DNA of 64,000 bases, taken from positions 124,001-188,000 of the forward strand of contig NZ_QEKW01000006.1 in assembly GCF_003096675.1 (NCBI RefSeq). The letters run 5' to 3'. The notes beneath the pieces were generated by a model. That model made no database searches, had not been told where the DNA came from, and saw nothing but the letters and a program-made list of their open reading frames with translations. Source of the stretch: Actinomycetospora cinnamomea. GTDB taxonomy: Bacteria > Actinomycetota > Actinomycetes > Mycobacteriales > Pseudonocardiaceae. Position numbers and translations under genes: made by a program. Position 1 is the stretch's first letter. Each line of letters begins with the position of its first letter. Of the stretch, positions 26,593 to 34,749 are shown one piece after another.

Positions 26593-26625
26593 CAGAGGGG
26601 CCGCAGCAGTGCTGCGACCCCTCTG
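26593..26625 (+). terminator. Hairpin terminator after the DUF899 gene
   Basis: Stem CAGAGGGGCCGCAGCA / TGCTGCGACCCCTCTG with one mismatch, beginning right after the stop codon. It also lies just past the 3' end of the leftward tRNA-Arg. Confidence 0.8.
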
Positions 26626-26641
26626 AGCTGCCTCGACCGGC

Positions 26642-26715
26642 GCGCGCCCGAAGGGATTCGAACCCCTAACCTTCTGATCCGTAGTCAGATGCTCTATCCG
26701 TTGAGCTACGGGCGC
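26642..26715 (-). tRNA. tRNA-Arg (anticodon ACG)
   Basis: Cloverleaf on the minus strand: acceptor GCGCCCG/CGGGCGC, D-arm GCTC...GAGC, anticodon stem TCTGA with loop CTACGGA, and T-loop TTCGAAT. Anticodon ACG (inosine-modified) reads CGN codons. No encoded CCA. Confidence 0.96.
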
Positions 26716-26760
26716 ATGTCTGTGGTTGTGGTTGCCCCGGCCCTGTCCGGACCGCGGCCG

Positions 26761-26850
26761 CGGAGGCTCCGGGATTTGAACCCGGGAGGGAGCCGAACTC
26801 CCAACCGCATTAGCAGTGCGGCGCCATAGACCAGACTAGGCGAAGCCTCC
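26761..26850 (-). tRNA. tRNA-Ser (anticodon GCT)
   Basis: About 90 bases with the long variable arm typical of serine tRNAs. Acceptor GGAGGCT/AGCCTCC; anticodon stem CCGCA with loop CTGCTAA, giving GCT; T-arm GGGTTCAAATCCC. It lies 45 bases upstream of the tRNA-Arg on the same strand, so the two may be co-transcribed. Confidence 0.96.
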
Positions 26851-27024
26851 CGAGGTCCCCCTGGGGCCTCCTGGACGAACAGTACACACCTTCGTCCACC
26901 GCGTTGCCCGCCACCCCCCGCCCCCCGCCCCCCGGGCCGCACGGCGTGACGTGTGCACGGACCCGCATGAGCCGTGGGGTGACGGGTAGTCCACAACTGA
27001 ACCATCGTCGGAGGAAGGACCGCC

Positions 27025-28056
27025 GTGAAGGCGACGTTGATCTACGGAGCGGGCGACATCCGGGTGGAGGAGGTCCCCGACCCGAAGCTCGAGAACGCCG
27101 GCGACGCGATCGTGCGCATCACGCACTCGTGCATCTGCGGCAGCGACCTGTGGCCGTACAAGAGCCGCGAGCAGACCGAGCAGGGCGACCGCATCGGCCA
27201 CGAGTTCATCGGCGTGGTCGAGGAGACCGGCTCGGACGTGAGCCGCATCCAGAAGGGCGACCTGGTCGTCGCGCCGTTCTACTACGCCGACGGCACGTGC
27301 GAGTACTGCCGGGCCGGCCTGACCAGCGCCTGCCCGAGCGGCAACGCCTGGGGCGCCGAGACCGACGGCGGACAGGGCGAGGCCGCGCGCATCCCGTTCG
27401 CCGACGCGACGCTGATGAAGCTGACGGTGCCGCAGGACTCGGCGCTCATGCCGAGCCTGCTGACGCTCTCCGACGTCTTCGGCACCGGCCACCACGCGGC
27501 CGTGTCGGCGCAGGTGGGGCCGGGCAAGGACGTCGCCGTGGTCGGTGACGGCGCGGTGGGCCTCCTCGCGGTGCTCGCGGCCAGGCGTCTGGGTGCCGAG
27601 CGGATCGTGCTCATGGGCCACCACAAGGACCGCACCGACCTCGGGCGCGAGTTCGGCGCCACCGACGTCGTCGAGGAGCGCGGCGAGGAGGGCGAGCAGA
27701 AGGTGCGGGACATCCTCGGCACCGACGGCGTGCACTCGGCCATCGAGGCGGTCGGGTACGAGCAGTCGCTGACCTCGGCGATCAACCTCACCAAGCCGGG
27801 CGGGCACGTCGGCATCGTCGGCGTCCCGCAGAGCGGCTCGCTGCCGAACCTCGCGCAGAAGTTCATGAAGAACGTGACCGTCGCCGGCGGCATCGCGCCC
27901 ACCCAGGCGAACATGTACGAGCTGCTGCCCGACGTCCTCGACGGGCAGATCGAGCCGGGCAAGGTGTTCGACCGGACGATCGGCCTCGACGAGGTCGCCG
28001 ACGGCTACCGCGCCATGAACGACCGCGAGGCGCTCAAGGTGCTCGTGCGCCCTTGA
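27025..28056 (+). CDS. Zinc-dependent alcohol dehydrogenase (MDR family)
   Basis: 343 residues. Catalytic zinc ligands are in SCICGSDLW and GHEFIGVVEE. The structural-zinc loop is partial (GTCEYCRAGLTSACPSG, three cysteines). The NAD(P) loop is VVGDGAVGLLAVLAA. Related to threonine/formaldehyde dehydrogenase-type MDR proteins; substrate unknown. GGAGGAAGG precedes the GTG. Ends at a hairpin shared in sequence with one near 44.3 kb. Confidence 0.9.
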   Translation: MKATLIYGAGDIRVEEVPDPKLENAGDAIVRITHSCICGSDLWPYKSREQTEQGDRIGHEFIGVVEETGSDVSRIQKGDLVVAPFYYADGTCEYCRAGLTSACPSGNAWGAETDGGQGEAARIPFADATLMKLTVPQDSALMPSLLTLSDVFGTGHHAAVSAQVGPGKDVAVVGDGAVGLLAVLAARRLGAERIVLMGHHKDRTDLGREFGATDVVEERGEEGEQKVRDILGTDGVHSAIEAVGYEQSLTSAINLTKPGGHVGIVGVPQSGSLPNLAQKFMKNVTVAGGIAPTQANMYELLPDVLDGQIEPGKVFDRTIGLDEVADGYRAMNDREALKVLVRP

Positions 28057-28067
28057 GCCGTGCGCAA

Positions 28068-28118
28068 CGAACGCGCTGTTCGTGCGCATAGAAGGTGCGA
28101 ACAGCGCGTTCGCTGCGG
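28068..28118. terminator. Bidirectional hairpin, member of a dispersed repeat
   Basis: Perfect 15-bp stem CGAACGCGCTGTTCG / CGAACAGCGCGTTCG (28068-28082 and 28098-28112) between two convergent genes. Positions 28084-28118 match 44273-44307 at 33 of 35 bases, including GCGCATAGAAG. Confidence 0.78.
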
Positions 28119-28129
28119 TCGGGCGTCCC

Positions 28130-29890
28130 TCACCGTCGCAGCAGCCGGAGCAGCGCCGGCGGGCGGCCGCCGTAACCCTCGGCCTCGAAGGCGGCGACGG
28201 CGATGCGGGGCAGGTCGCGCACCGCGTCGAAGACCAGGTACCGCGGCACCCACACCGGACCGAAGCGGGCGTTGAAGCGGTAGAGCGTCTCGATCTGCCA
28301 CCATCGTGACGCCGTGCGCAGCACCCGCGCCCAGAGACGCGCCACGGGGCCGGCGCCGATCTTCTCGCCCCGTTCGAGCGCCGAGCGGAAGACGGCGAAG
28401 TTCAGCGACACCCGGTCGACGCCGAGACCCCGGCACGCGCCGAGCAGGTCGGCGATGAGCAGCTCGTTGAGGCCGTTGTCGGGCACCGCGGGGTCGCGGA
28501 TCATGAGGTCGAGCGACAGGCCCTCGGTGCCCCACGGCACGAACTGCAGCAGCCCGCGCACCTCGTCGGCGCAGGTCGCGACCACCACCACCGCGTCGGG
28601 GTCGGCCTCGGCGTCGGCGACGCGGGAGAGCGCCATCGAGAACCCGCGCTCGGCGGGCCCGCCCCGCCAGCGGGCGACGAGCTCGCGCAGCTGCGCCGGC
28701 TCCTCGCCGGGCACGTCGCGCAGCCGGCGCACGGTGGTGTCGTAACCGGCGCGCCGGACCCGGGCCACGGCCTGGCGCACGGTGCGCATGGCCCGGCCCT
28801 GCAGGGAGAACGTGGCCACGTCGACGACCGCCTCGTCGCCGAGCTCCAGCGCGTCGAGCCCGCCCTCGCGCACCCACACCCGCGCGCCGGCCTCCGAGCA
28901 CCCGAGCACCGCCGGCACCCAGCCCGAGCGGCGGCAGGTGGCGAGGAACTCCGCGATCGCGCCCGGCCAGGCCTCGAGATCGCCCAGCGGGTCGCCCGAC
29001 GCCAGCGCCACGCCGGCCACCACCCGGTACACCACCGCCGCCTTGCCCGACGGCGAGAACACCGCGGCCTTGTCGCGGCGCAGGGCGAAGTAGCCGAGCG
29101 AGTCGCCGCGGCCGTGGCGGGCGAGCAGGTCGCGGATGCGGTCGGCGTCGCCGCGGGTGAGCGCGGGACGGGGCTCGGCCGAGCGCAGCAGGAAGTAGCC
29201 GCCGAGCACGAGCGCGGCGACGCCGAACGTCAGCCCGAGGCCGGCGGTGAGGTCGTCGAACCACCCGGCGCGGAACCGCAGCGGCCCGCTCACACCGAAC
29301 AGCGACAGCGCCGCCTGCGCGGCCTTCTCCCCCAGCCCCGGCCGACCCTCGACGAGCGACGGCCGGACCACGAGCAGCAGCAGGACGACGACGAAGCCGC
29401 CGAGCAGCACCTGGAGCACGACCCGCACGCCGGCCAGCGGGCCCACGGGGTCCGGGCGGGCGGTGAACTCCCGGCGGGTGACGAGCAGGCCCGCGAGCAG
29501 CACCAGCACCACGACGGCCGGGACGACGGACTGCCGCCCGAGCACGTGCGAGACGACCAGCAGCACGCACGCCAGCACCGCCAGCTGCCAGGCCCGCCGC
29601 TTCCGGCGCCGCAGGCCCGTGGCCAGCATCATCAGCCCGATCCCGAGCGCTGCGACGACGATCGTGCCGGCGAGCGAGGCCTGCGCGGGGAAGCCGAACC
29701 AGGTCGCGGGCTGCAGGTGCCGGCGCAGCACGGGCAGGGCCAGCGACAGGATCGTCAGCAGCCCGGCGACCCGCGCGGCCCAGGTGACGACGCGCGCGAT
29801 GCGCCGGCCCCGCCACCGGGCGAAGCGGCCCTCGACGGCGGCCGCGCTCGGACGGTCGGTCCGCACCCCCGTCGGCACCCCCGACGCCAT
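28130..29890 (-). CDS. MprF-like membrane protein with phosphatidylglycerol lysyltransferase C-terminal (DUF2156) domain
   Basis: 586 residues from the ATG preceded by GGAGGGG. Six or so helices occupy the first 250 residues (VAGLLTILSLALPVLRR, LVVSHVLGRQSVVPAVVVLV). The remainder is the tandem GNAT-like DUF2156 domain (GDSLGYFALRRDKAAVFSPS, FVPWGTEGLSLDLMIRDPAV, NELLIADLLGACRGLGVDRV). In LysX/MprF this domain moves lysine from tRNA to phosphatidylglycerol, protecting against cationic peptides. No lysyl-tRNA synthetase domain is fused here, unlike mycobacterial LysX, so the transferred group is unproven. Confidence 0.88.
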   Translation of the reverse strand: MASGVPTGVRTDRPSAAAVEGRFARWRGRRIARVVTWAARVAGLLTILSLALPVLRRHLQPATWFGFPAQASLAGTIVVAALGIGLMMLATGLRRRKRRAWQLAVLACVLLVVSHVLGRQSVVPAVVVLVLLAGLLVTRREFTARPDPVGPLAGVRVVLQVLLGGFVVVLLLLVVRPSLVEGRPGLGEKAAQAALSLFGVSGPLRFRAGWFDDLTAGLGLTFGVAALVLGGYFLLRSAEPRPALTRGDADRIRDLLARHGRGDSLGYFALRRDKAAVFSPSGKAAVVYRVVAGVALASGDPLGDLEAWPGAIAEFLATCRRSGWVPAVLGCSEAGARVWVREGGLDALELGDEAVVDVATFSLQGRAMRTVRQAVARVRRAGYDTTVRRLRDVPGEEPAQLRELVARWRGGPAERGFSMALSRVADAEADPDAVVVVATCADEVRGLLQFVPWGTEGLSLDLMIRDPAVPDNGLNELLIADLLGACRGLGVDRVSLNFAVFRSALERGEKIGAGPVARLWARVLRTASRWWQIETLYRFNARFGPVWVPRYLVFDAVRDLPRIAVAAFEAEGYGGRPPALLRLLRR

Positions 29891-29972
29891 GTCCCCTCCG
29901 GTCGGTGTGCGCGCCTGCCCGTGTCCTGGCACGGGCAAGCGCTCACAGACAACACAGCACGCCGATAGGGCG

Positions 29973-30725
29973 CTAGCGCAAATGCGCGTCCAGCCAGTTC
30001 AGTACCCGGCTGCGTGCCTCCATCTTGGTGGCCTCCTCGGAGTTCCCCTCGTCGAGGGGATCCGGCTGGGCCGCCGCGCGCTCGTCGGCGTCGAAGCGGT
30101 GCTCGCGCGAGGGGTAGACGACGACGTCGACGACGCGCCCGGAGGCGTGCGCGGCCTCGCGCAGGTGGTCGACCTCCGCCGGCTCGACGGGGTCGCCGCT
30201 CTCGCCGTAGAGCCCCAGCCACGGGCAGGTCAGCTCGCCGACCACGTCGATCAGCGGCGGCAGGCCCGTGGCCAGCGGCGACGTGACGCCGGCGGCCGAC
30301 ACGGTGACGACCGCGCCCAGCGAGCGCTGGGCGGCGACCACGAGCGCGGCCGTGGCGCCGATGTCGAAGCCGAGGACCGCCATCCGGTCGGAGCTCACGC
30401 CGCGCTCGGCGAGCATCCCGAACGCCGCGTCCGAGTCGGCGAGCACCGACTCGCCCGAGATCGCGGCGGCGCCACGGCCGACGGCCTCGTCGTCGTCGGT
30501 CTGCTCGTCGATGCCCGGGTCGTCGCGGTGGTAGAGGTGCGGCGCGACCGCCAGCCAGCCCTCCCCGGCCAGCGCCTCGACGATGGCCTCGGTCCGCGAG
30601 GTCATGCCGCGCGACTCGTGCAGCACCACGACCCCGCCGCGGACGGCCCCGTCGGGCTCGCCGATGGTCACCCGCAGCTGCGTCTCGTCGACCAGCGGGA
30701 TGGTCTCGGTGTGGGTGCCCGTCAT
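29973..30725 (-). CDS. Dienelactone-hydrolase-like alpha/beta hydrolase with Asp at the nucleophile position
   Basis: 250 residues with the DLH layout: VVVLHESRGMTSRTEAIVEA (E37 region), GEGWLAVAPHLYHR, and a C-terminal histidine in YPSREHRFDADER. The nucleophile elbow reads LGFDIGATAAL, placing aspartate D121 where DLH enzymes carry cysteine (or serine). Asp nucleophiles occur in dehalogenases and epoxide hydrolases, so the reaction may differ or be lost. Starts with ATG after GGAAGG. Convergence or operon links are not evident. Confidence 0.85.
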   Translation of the reverse strand: MTGTHTETIPLVDETQLRVTIGEPDGAVRGGVVVLHESRGMTSRTEAIVEALAGEGWLAVAPHLYHRDDPGIDEQTDDDEAVGRGAAAISGESVLADSDAAFGMLAERGVSSDRMAVLGFDIGATAALVVAAQRSLGAVVTVSAAGVTSPLATGLPPLIDVVGELTCPWLGLYGESGDPVEPAEVDHLREAAHASGRVVDVVVYPSREHRFDADERAAAQPDPLDEGNSEEATKMEARSRVLNWLDAHLR

Positions 30726-30825
30726 GCACTCAGCCTTCCACGTCGTCGGGCCCGCGTCCCGCGCGCCCGGTCGATCACCTGGCGAGGGTCCCGGCGGTCC
30801 GCCGGACGCGTCTACCGTGGTCGGC

Positions 30826-31878
30826 GTGCCCGTGCGACTCCGTGACGACCTCGCCGCCCTGCCGACCTACGTCGCCGGTCGCACCGTGCCCGGAGCGGTG
30901 AAGCTGGCGAGCAACGAGATGCCGCTGCCGCCCCTGCCGGCCGTGCTCGACGCCGTCGACCGGGCCGCGCAGGCCGGCAACCGCTACCCCGACATCGCCG
31001 TCACGACGCTGACCGCGCGGCTCGCCGAGCACCACGGCGTCGACCCCGCCCGCATCGCCGTCGGCTGCGGGTCGGTGGCCCTCTGCGGGCAGCTCGTGCA
31101 GGCGCTCTGCGCGCCCGGCGACGAGGTCGTCTTCGCGTGGCGGTCGTTCGAGGCGTACCCGATCGTGGCGCTCGCGGGCCACGCCCGGGCGGTGCGCGTG
31201 CCCTTGACGCCCGGGCACGTCCACGACCTCGACGCCATGGCCGACGCCGTCACGGAGCGCACGCGGCTGGTCTTCGTCTGCAACCCGAACAACCCGACGG
31301 GCACGGCCGTCGACGAGGACGCCCTGCGCACCTTCCTCGCCCGCATCCCGGACGACGTGCTCGTGGTGCTCGACGAGGCCTACCGCGAGTTCGTCTCCGA
31401 CCCGGCCGTTCCCGACGGGCTCGCACTCGCCGCCGAGCTCGACAACGTCTGCGTCCTGCGGACCTTCTCCAAGGCCCACCGCCTCGCCGGGCTGCGTGTC
31501 GGCTACGCCGTGGCCCCGCCGGAACTCGCGGCGGCGCTGCGCGGGGTCGCGGTGCCGTTCGCGGTGTCCGCCGTGGCGCAGGCGGCGGCGCTCGCCGCGC
31601 TCGACCACCTCGACGAGCTGCACGCCGACTGCGCGGGCGCGGTGACCGAGGTCGCGCGCATGACCTCCGAGCTGCGGTCGCTCGGGTACGAGGTGCCGCC
31701 GTCGCAGTCGAACTTCGTCTGGCTCCCGCTGGGCGAGCGCGCGGCCGAGTTCGCCGAGCACGCCCTGGAGAACAAGGTGGTCGTCCGCGCGTTCGCGGGC
31801 GACGGCGTGCGGGTCAGCGCCGGCACGGCCGAGGAGGTCGACCTGTTCCTCGCCGCGGCCGGCTCGTTCCCCCGCTGA
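30826..31878 (+). CDS. pat: HisC/Pat-type PLP aminotransferase
   Basis: 350 residues. Features are KLASNEMPLPPLPAVLDAVD, FVCNPNNPTGTAVDEDAL, the PLP aspartate in VVLDEAYREF, and the Schiff-base lysine in RTFSKAHRLAGLRVGYA. In actinobacteria this clade is annotated phenylalanine/aromatic aminotransferase; histidinol-phosphate activity cannot be excluded. No other histidine gene is adjacent, which favours Pat. TACCGT lies seven bases before the GTG, indicating a leaderless mRNA. Confidence 0.88.
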   Translation: MPVRLRDDLAALPTYVAGRTVPGAVKLASNEMPLPPLPAVLDAVDRAAQAGNRYPDIAVTTLTARLAEHHGVDPARIAVGCGSVALCGQLVQALCAPGDEVVFAWRSFEAYPIVALAGHARAVRVPLTPGHVHDLDAMADAVTERTRLVFVCNPNNPTGTAVDEDALRTFLARIPDDVLVVLDEAYREFVSDPAVPDGLALAAELDNVCVLRTFSKAHRLAGLRVGYAVAPPELAAALRGVAVPFAVSAVAQAAALAALDHLDELHADCAGAVTEVARMTSELRSLGYEVPPSQSNFVWLPLGERAAEFAEHALENKVVVRAFAGDGVRVSAGTAEEVDLFLAAAGSFPR

Positions 31879-31896
31879 GGGCGCGGCTCAGGTCGC

Positions 31897-32613
31897 TCAC
31901 CCCAGCTCGTCGGCCGGGACACGCCGTGTGACCTCGCGCACCGGGCCCTCCCGCCGGCCGCCCACCAGCCGCACCGCCCCGAGACAGAACTGCACCCACA
32001 GCGCCGCCTGGACCTCGCGGCCCACACCGAGACGGCCGTAGACCAGCGCGGCCACCCGGTCGCCGCCCCGGGACCACACCTCGATCGTGAAGTCGACGAC
32101 GCCGGGCCCGGAGTCCGCGGCCCGGAACTCGATCTCGCCGGCCTCGAGGTGACCGTCGAGGGTGCCGAACCGGAAGGCGTACTCGGTGCGCGCCAGCACC
32201 CGCACCGGCCCGTCCCACGGCGCGGGCATGTACACCCGGTACTCGTCGCCGAGCAGCATCCGGCCGGGCTCCCCCCGCTCTCGGGCGAACGTGACGACGT
32301 GCGGCGGGGCCCCGCGGTCGAGGTCCTGCGACAGGGTCTCGATCAGGGCGGCCGCCCCGTGCTCGGCGGCGACCGCGCGCACCGTGAAGACCCGGTGGAA
32401 CAGGGGACCGCGGCCGTCGGCGAACGTCTTCGTGCGCTCGTCGACGAGGGCGAGCGGCCAGGGAGCGGGCAGGTCGGTGCGGTCCCCGCGCTCCCGCCGC
32501 CGCCGTGTGATGGGCAGCGCCCGCAGGTGTCGCCCGACCATGAGCAGCGCACCCCAGCCGCGTCGGAGGCGTCCGAGCGGGGGGCGCCGGGAGAACAGAC
32601 GACGCAGGGGCAT
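31897..32613 (-). CDS. DUF1990-like protein (long form, basic N-terminus)
   Basis: 238 residues. A basic N-terminal segment (MPLRRLFSRRPPLGRLRRGW) precedes a region resembling the DUF1990 core: YAFRFGTLDGHLEAGEIEFR, VDFTIEVWSRGGDRVAALVY and VQAALWVQFCLGAVRL. The function is unknown. The neighbouring divergent gene at 32741 shows a similar pattern, so the two look like distant paralogues sharing a promoter region. Confidence 0.65.
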   Translation of the reverse strand: MPLRRLFSRRPPLGRLRRGWGALLMVGRHLRALPITRRRRERGDRTDLPAPWPLALVDERTKTFADGRGPLFHRVFTVRAVAAEHGAAALIETLSQDLDRGAPPHVVTFARERGEPGRMLLGDEYRVYMPAPWDGPVRVLARTEYAFRFGTLDGHLEAGEIEFRAADSGPGVVDFTIEVWSRGGDRVAALVYGRLGVGREVQAALWVQFCLGAVRLVGGRREGPVREVTRRVPADELG

Positions 32614-32740
32614 GGTGGAGCGGGTAGCCGCCGGGCGGTGACACCATGCGCCGGTCCGTCCGGTGCGTGACGGTCGCCCGACCCTGTCCGCCCCGCCGTG
32701 ATCGGAGCCGCCGCGTGAGACCCGCCGTGAGGATCGCCCC

Positions 32741-33418
32741 GTGAGGATCGGCGCCCACCCCGACCCGGCGCGTGGCCTGCAGGAGATCGCCGGCTACGAC
32801 CTGAACTACGACCCCGCCCACACCGAGGGCCGGGGCTGGCACCACGACCGCGTGCGCCACTTCCTCGGCGACGAGGAGCCCGGCGAGCCCGTCCCCGGCG
32901 GGCCGTACGAGATCGCCCGCGGACTCGTGTTCGACTACGAGTTCGCCGAGCCGCGGATCATGCACGCCTACTTCCATCACGCGGCCCCGCTCGTCGGGCG
33001 GGACATGTTGCTCGAGGGCCGGTTCCTCGTGCTGCGCTTCCCGATGGGGGTGCGGGTCGACGCCGAGGTCGACGAGGTCCGCGACCGCGCCGACGGCACG
33101 CAGGAGCGTTCGTGGGGCTGGAGCTACCGCACCCTGGAGCACCATCTCGAGCGCGGCCGGCTCGTCTACGAGGTCGTCAAGAACCTCTCGACGGGCCGCG
33201 TCGAGTTCGTCATGACCGGCACGTCGAGCCGGGCGAAGATTCCGAACCCGGTGATCGCCCTCGGCTTCGGGGTGTTCGGTCGCCGGACGCAGACGCGCTT
33301 CTACCGCGCCGCCGGGACGCGGCTCGCCCGCCTCGTCGCCGAGATCTACGCGGGCGCCGACCGTCCCGTCCCCCGGCGCATCGGTCCCGGCGACATCGTC
33401 GTGGCGCCCACCGACTGA
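32741..33418 (+). CDS. DUF1990 family protein
   Basis: 225 residues. DUF1990 signatures are LNYDPAHTEGRGWHHDRVRH, VGRDMLLEGRFLVLRFPMGV, SWGWSYRTLEHHLERGRLVY and RVEFVMTGTSSRAKIPNPVI. The fold is SRPBCC/lipocalin-like in outline; role unknown. The GTG start is the second of two close GTGAGGATCG repeats, and the first (32726) is an alternative. Divergent from 31897-32613 with 127 bases between. Confidence 0.78.
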   Translation: MRIGAHPDPARGLQEIAGYDLNYDPAHTEGRGWHHDRVRHFLGDEEPGEPVPGGPYEIARGLVFDYEFAEPRIMHAYFHHAAPLVGRDMLLEGRFLVLRFPMGVRVDAEVDEVRDRADGTQERSWGWSYRTLEHHLERGRLVYEVVKNLSTGRVEFVMTGTSSRAKIPNPVIALGFGVFGRRTQTRFYRAAGTRLARLVAEIYAGADRPVPRRIGPGDIVVAPTD

Positions 33419-33481
33419 GCGCGGCTTCACCGCACCGGAGACGGGGCACCCTCCTGCGGACCCGGCGGGAGGGGGCGCACG

Positions 33482-33694
33482 ATGCCGAGCGACGAGGGTG
33501 ACGAGCCCGCGGACGAGACGGCCCTCGCCGGCGCGGTCGACGAGGCGATGAAGAGCGAGATCCGGCGCTCCCTCGCACCGCAGTTCGAGCGGCTGACGCT
33601 GCAGCACGACGAGATCCGCCCGCCGCGTGATCGCCAGGACGAGATCCTCGACGAGCTGCGCGACCTGGACCCCGGCGACGAGCCGCCGGAGTGA
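33482..33694 (+). CDS. Small acidic hypothetical protein (70 residues)
   Basis: Starts MPSDEGDEPADETALAGAVD, then a charged helix (EAMKSEIRRSLAPQFERLTL) and ends DLDPGDEPPE. GGGAGGG stands about nine bases before the ATG. No family recognised. Its stop abuts the end of the convergent DUF3040 gene. Confidence 0.6.
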   Translation: MPSDEGDEPADETALAGAVDEAMKSEIRRSLAPQFERLTLQHDEIRPPRDRQDEILDELRDLDPGDEPPE

Positions 33695-33695
33695 G

Positions 33696-33971
33696 CTACT
33701 CGGCCGGGTCGCCACGGGGCCGCTGTGCCCGCATGTGCGCGACGAGCGGCCACGACAGGATCACCAGCACCAGGAGCGCCTGCCCGGCGAGGCCGAGCAC
33801 CACGAGCCCGACCGCGAGGGTGACACCCACCGCCGCCAACAGGACGCGCCAGGTCGCCCACCGACGCCATGTCGGGAGCGCCCGGCGCATCCGCCGGGCG
33901 AGGAGGGGGTCCGCCGACGCGAGCTCGTGCTCGAGCCTCTCCAGCGCTCGTCGTTCCCGGTCGTCGAGCAT
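33696..33971 (-). CDS. DUF3040 small membrane protein
   Basis: 91 residues: MLDDRERRALERLEHELASA is the typical DUF3040 N-terminal helix, followed by two membrane helices (VLLAAVGVTLAVGLVVLGLA and the next hydrophobic run LLVLVILSWPLVAHM). Function unknown; common in actinobacteria. GGAGGCCGGAG lies directly before the ATG. A longer frame upstream is a shadow over the tRNA-Ser and is rejected. Confidence 0.85.
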   Translation of the reverse strand: MLDDRERRALERLEHELASADPLLARRMRRALPTWRRWATWRVLLAAVGVTLAVGLVVLGLAGQALLVLVILSWPLVAHMRAQRPRGDPAE

Positions 33972-34099
33972 CTCCGGCCTCCACCCTCTTGCCACGTCGC
34001 ATGGCGAGCGCACACGCCTTCCGGCGGGCGGGGTAGGACCTTCGGTCCCGGATCGGGGCCCGGTGCGGACGTTTCCGTGATCGGCGGGAGCCGGTTCGG

Positions 34100-34184
34100 C
34101 GGAAGCGGGGGGATTCGAACCCCCGGTCACTCTCGTGACGTCCGCTTTCAAGGCGGATGCAATCGGCCGCTCTGCCACGCTTCC
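34100..34184 (-). tRNA. tRNA-Ser (anticodon TGA)
   Basis: Acceptor GGAAGCG/CGCTTCC, anticodon stem TCCGC with loop CTTGAAA, long variable arm (GTCACGAGAGTGAC) and T-arm GGGGGTTCGAATCCCCC. Reads UCA-type serine codons. Confidence 0.96.
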
Positions 34185-34205
34185 GCGCGTCAGGGTAGGC
34201 GCAGG

Positions 34206-34673
34206 TCAGGAGTCGGCGCGCAGCTTGGTCTGGACACGCTCGAAGACGTCCCCGATGACCTTGCGCTCGGTGTCGTCGAGGAGGTCGACGAAGTGGGCGC
34301 GCACGCCCTCGAGGTGGTCGGGCGCGGCGCGCTGGAGCACCTCGAAGCCGTGGTCGGTGAGCACGGCGAACACGCCGCGGCCGTCGGAGGGGCACAGCTC
34401 GCGGCGCACCAGGCCGTCGGCCTCGAGCCGGGACACCTGGTGGGAGAGCCGGGACTTCGACGCCACGACCTCGTCGGCGAGCAGGCTCATCCGCATCCGG
34501 TGGTCCTGCTGCTCGGAGAGGCGCACGAGGATCTCGTAGTCGGCGAGGGACAGCCCGTGCCGGTCGGACAGCTCGCGGTTGAGGCGGCCGGCGAGAAGGG
34601 CCTGGCCCGCGATGTAGTTGCGCCACGCGTGCCACTCGGCGGGGTCGAGCCAGCGCGGCTCCTGCTCGGCCAT
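34206..34673 (-). CDS. MarR-family transcriptional regulator
   Basis: 155 residues: HGLSLADYEILVRLSEQQDH, the winged-helix recognition segment EVVASKSRLSHQVSRLEADG and wing RRELCPSDGRGVFAVLTDHG. It is divergent from the quinone oxidoreductase (76 bases between starts) and may control it, though no clear palindrome is visible between them. TATCCT lies six bases before the ATG (complement of 34680-34685), suggesting a leaderless mRNA. Confidence 0.9.
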   Translation of the reverse strand: MAEQEPRWLDPAEWHAWRNYIAGQALLAGRLNRELSDRHGLSLADYEILVRLSEQQDHRMRMSLLADEVVASKSRLSHQVSRLEADGLVRRELCPSDGRGVFAVLTDHGFEVLQRAAPDHLEGVRAHFVDLLDDTERKVIGDVFERVQTKLRADS

Positions 34674-34749
34674 CCGCGCAGGATACTGCGTTCGACCTAC
34701 TCTGGGTACGAGACGCGGCGGGAGGCCGTCGCCGATAGCGTCGCGCACC

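Noticed and set aside
30583-30825. Extension of the Pat aminotransferase upstream
   Set aside because: It overlaps the divergent hydrolase gene. The GTG at 30826 matches family length and has a -10 box in place.
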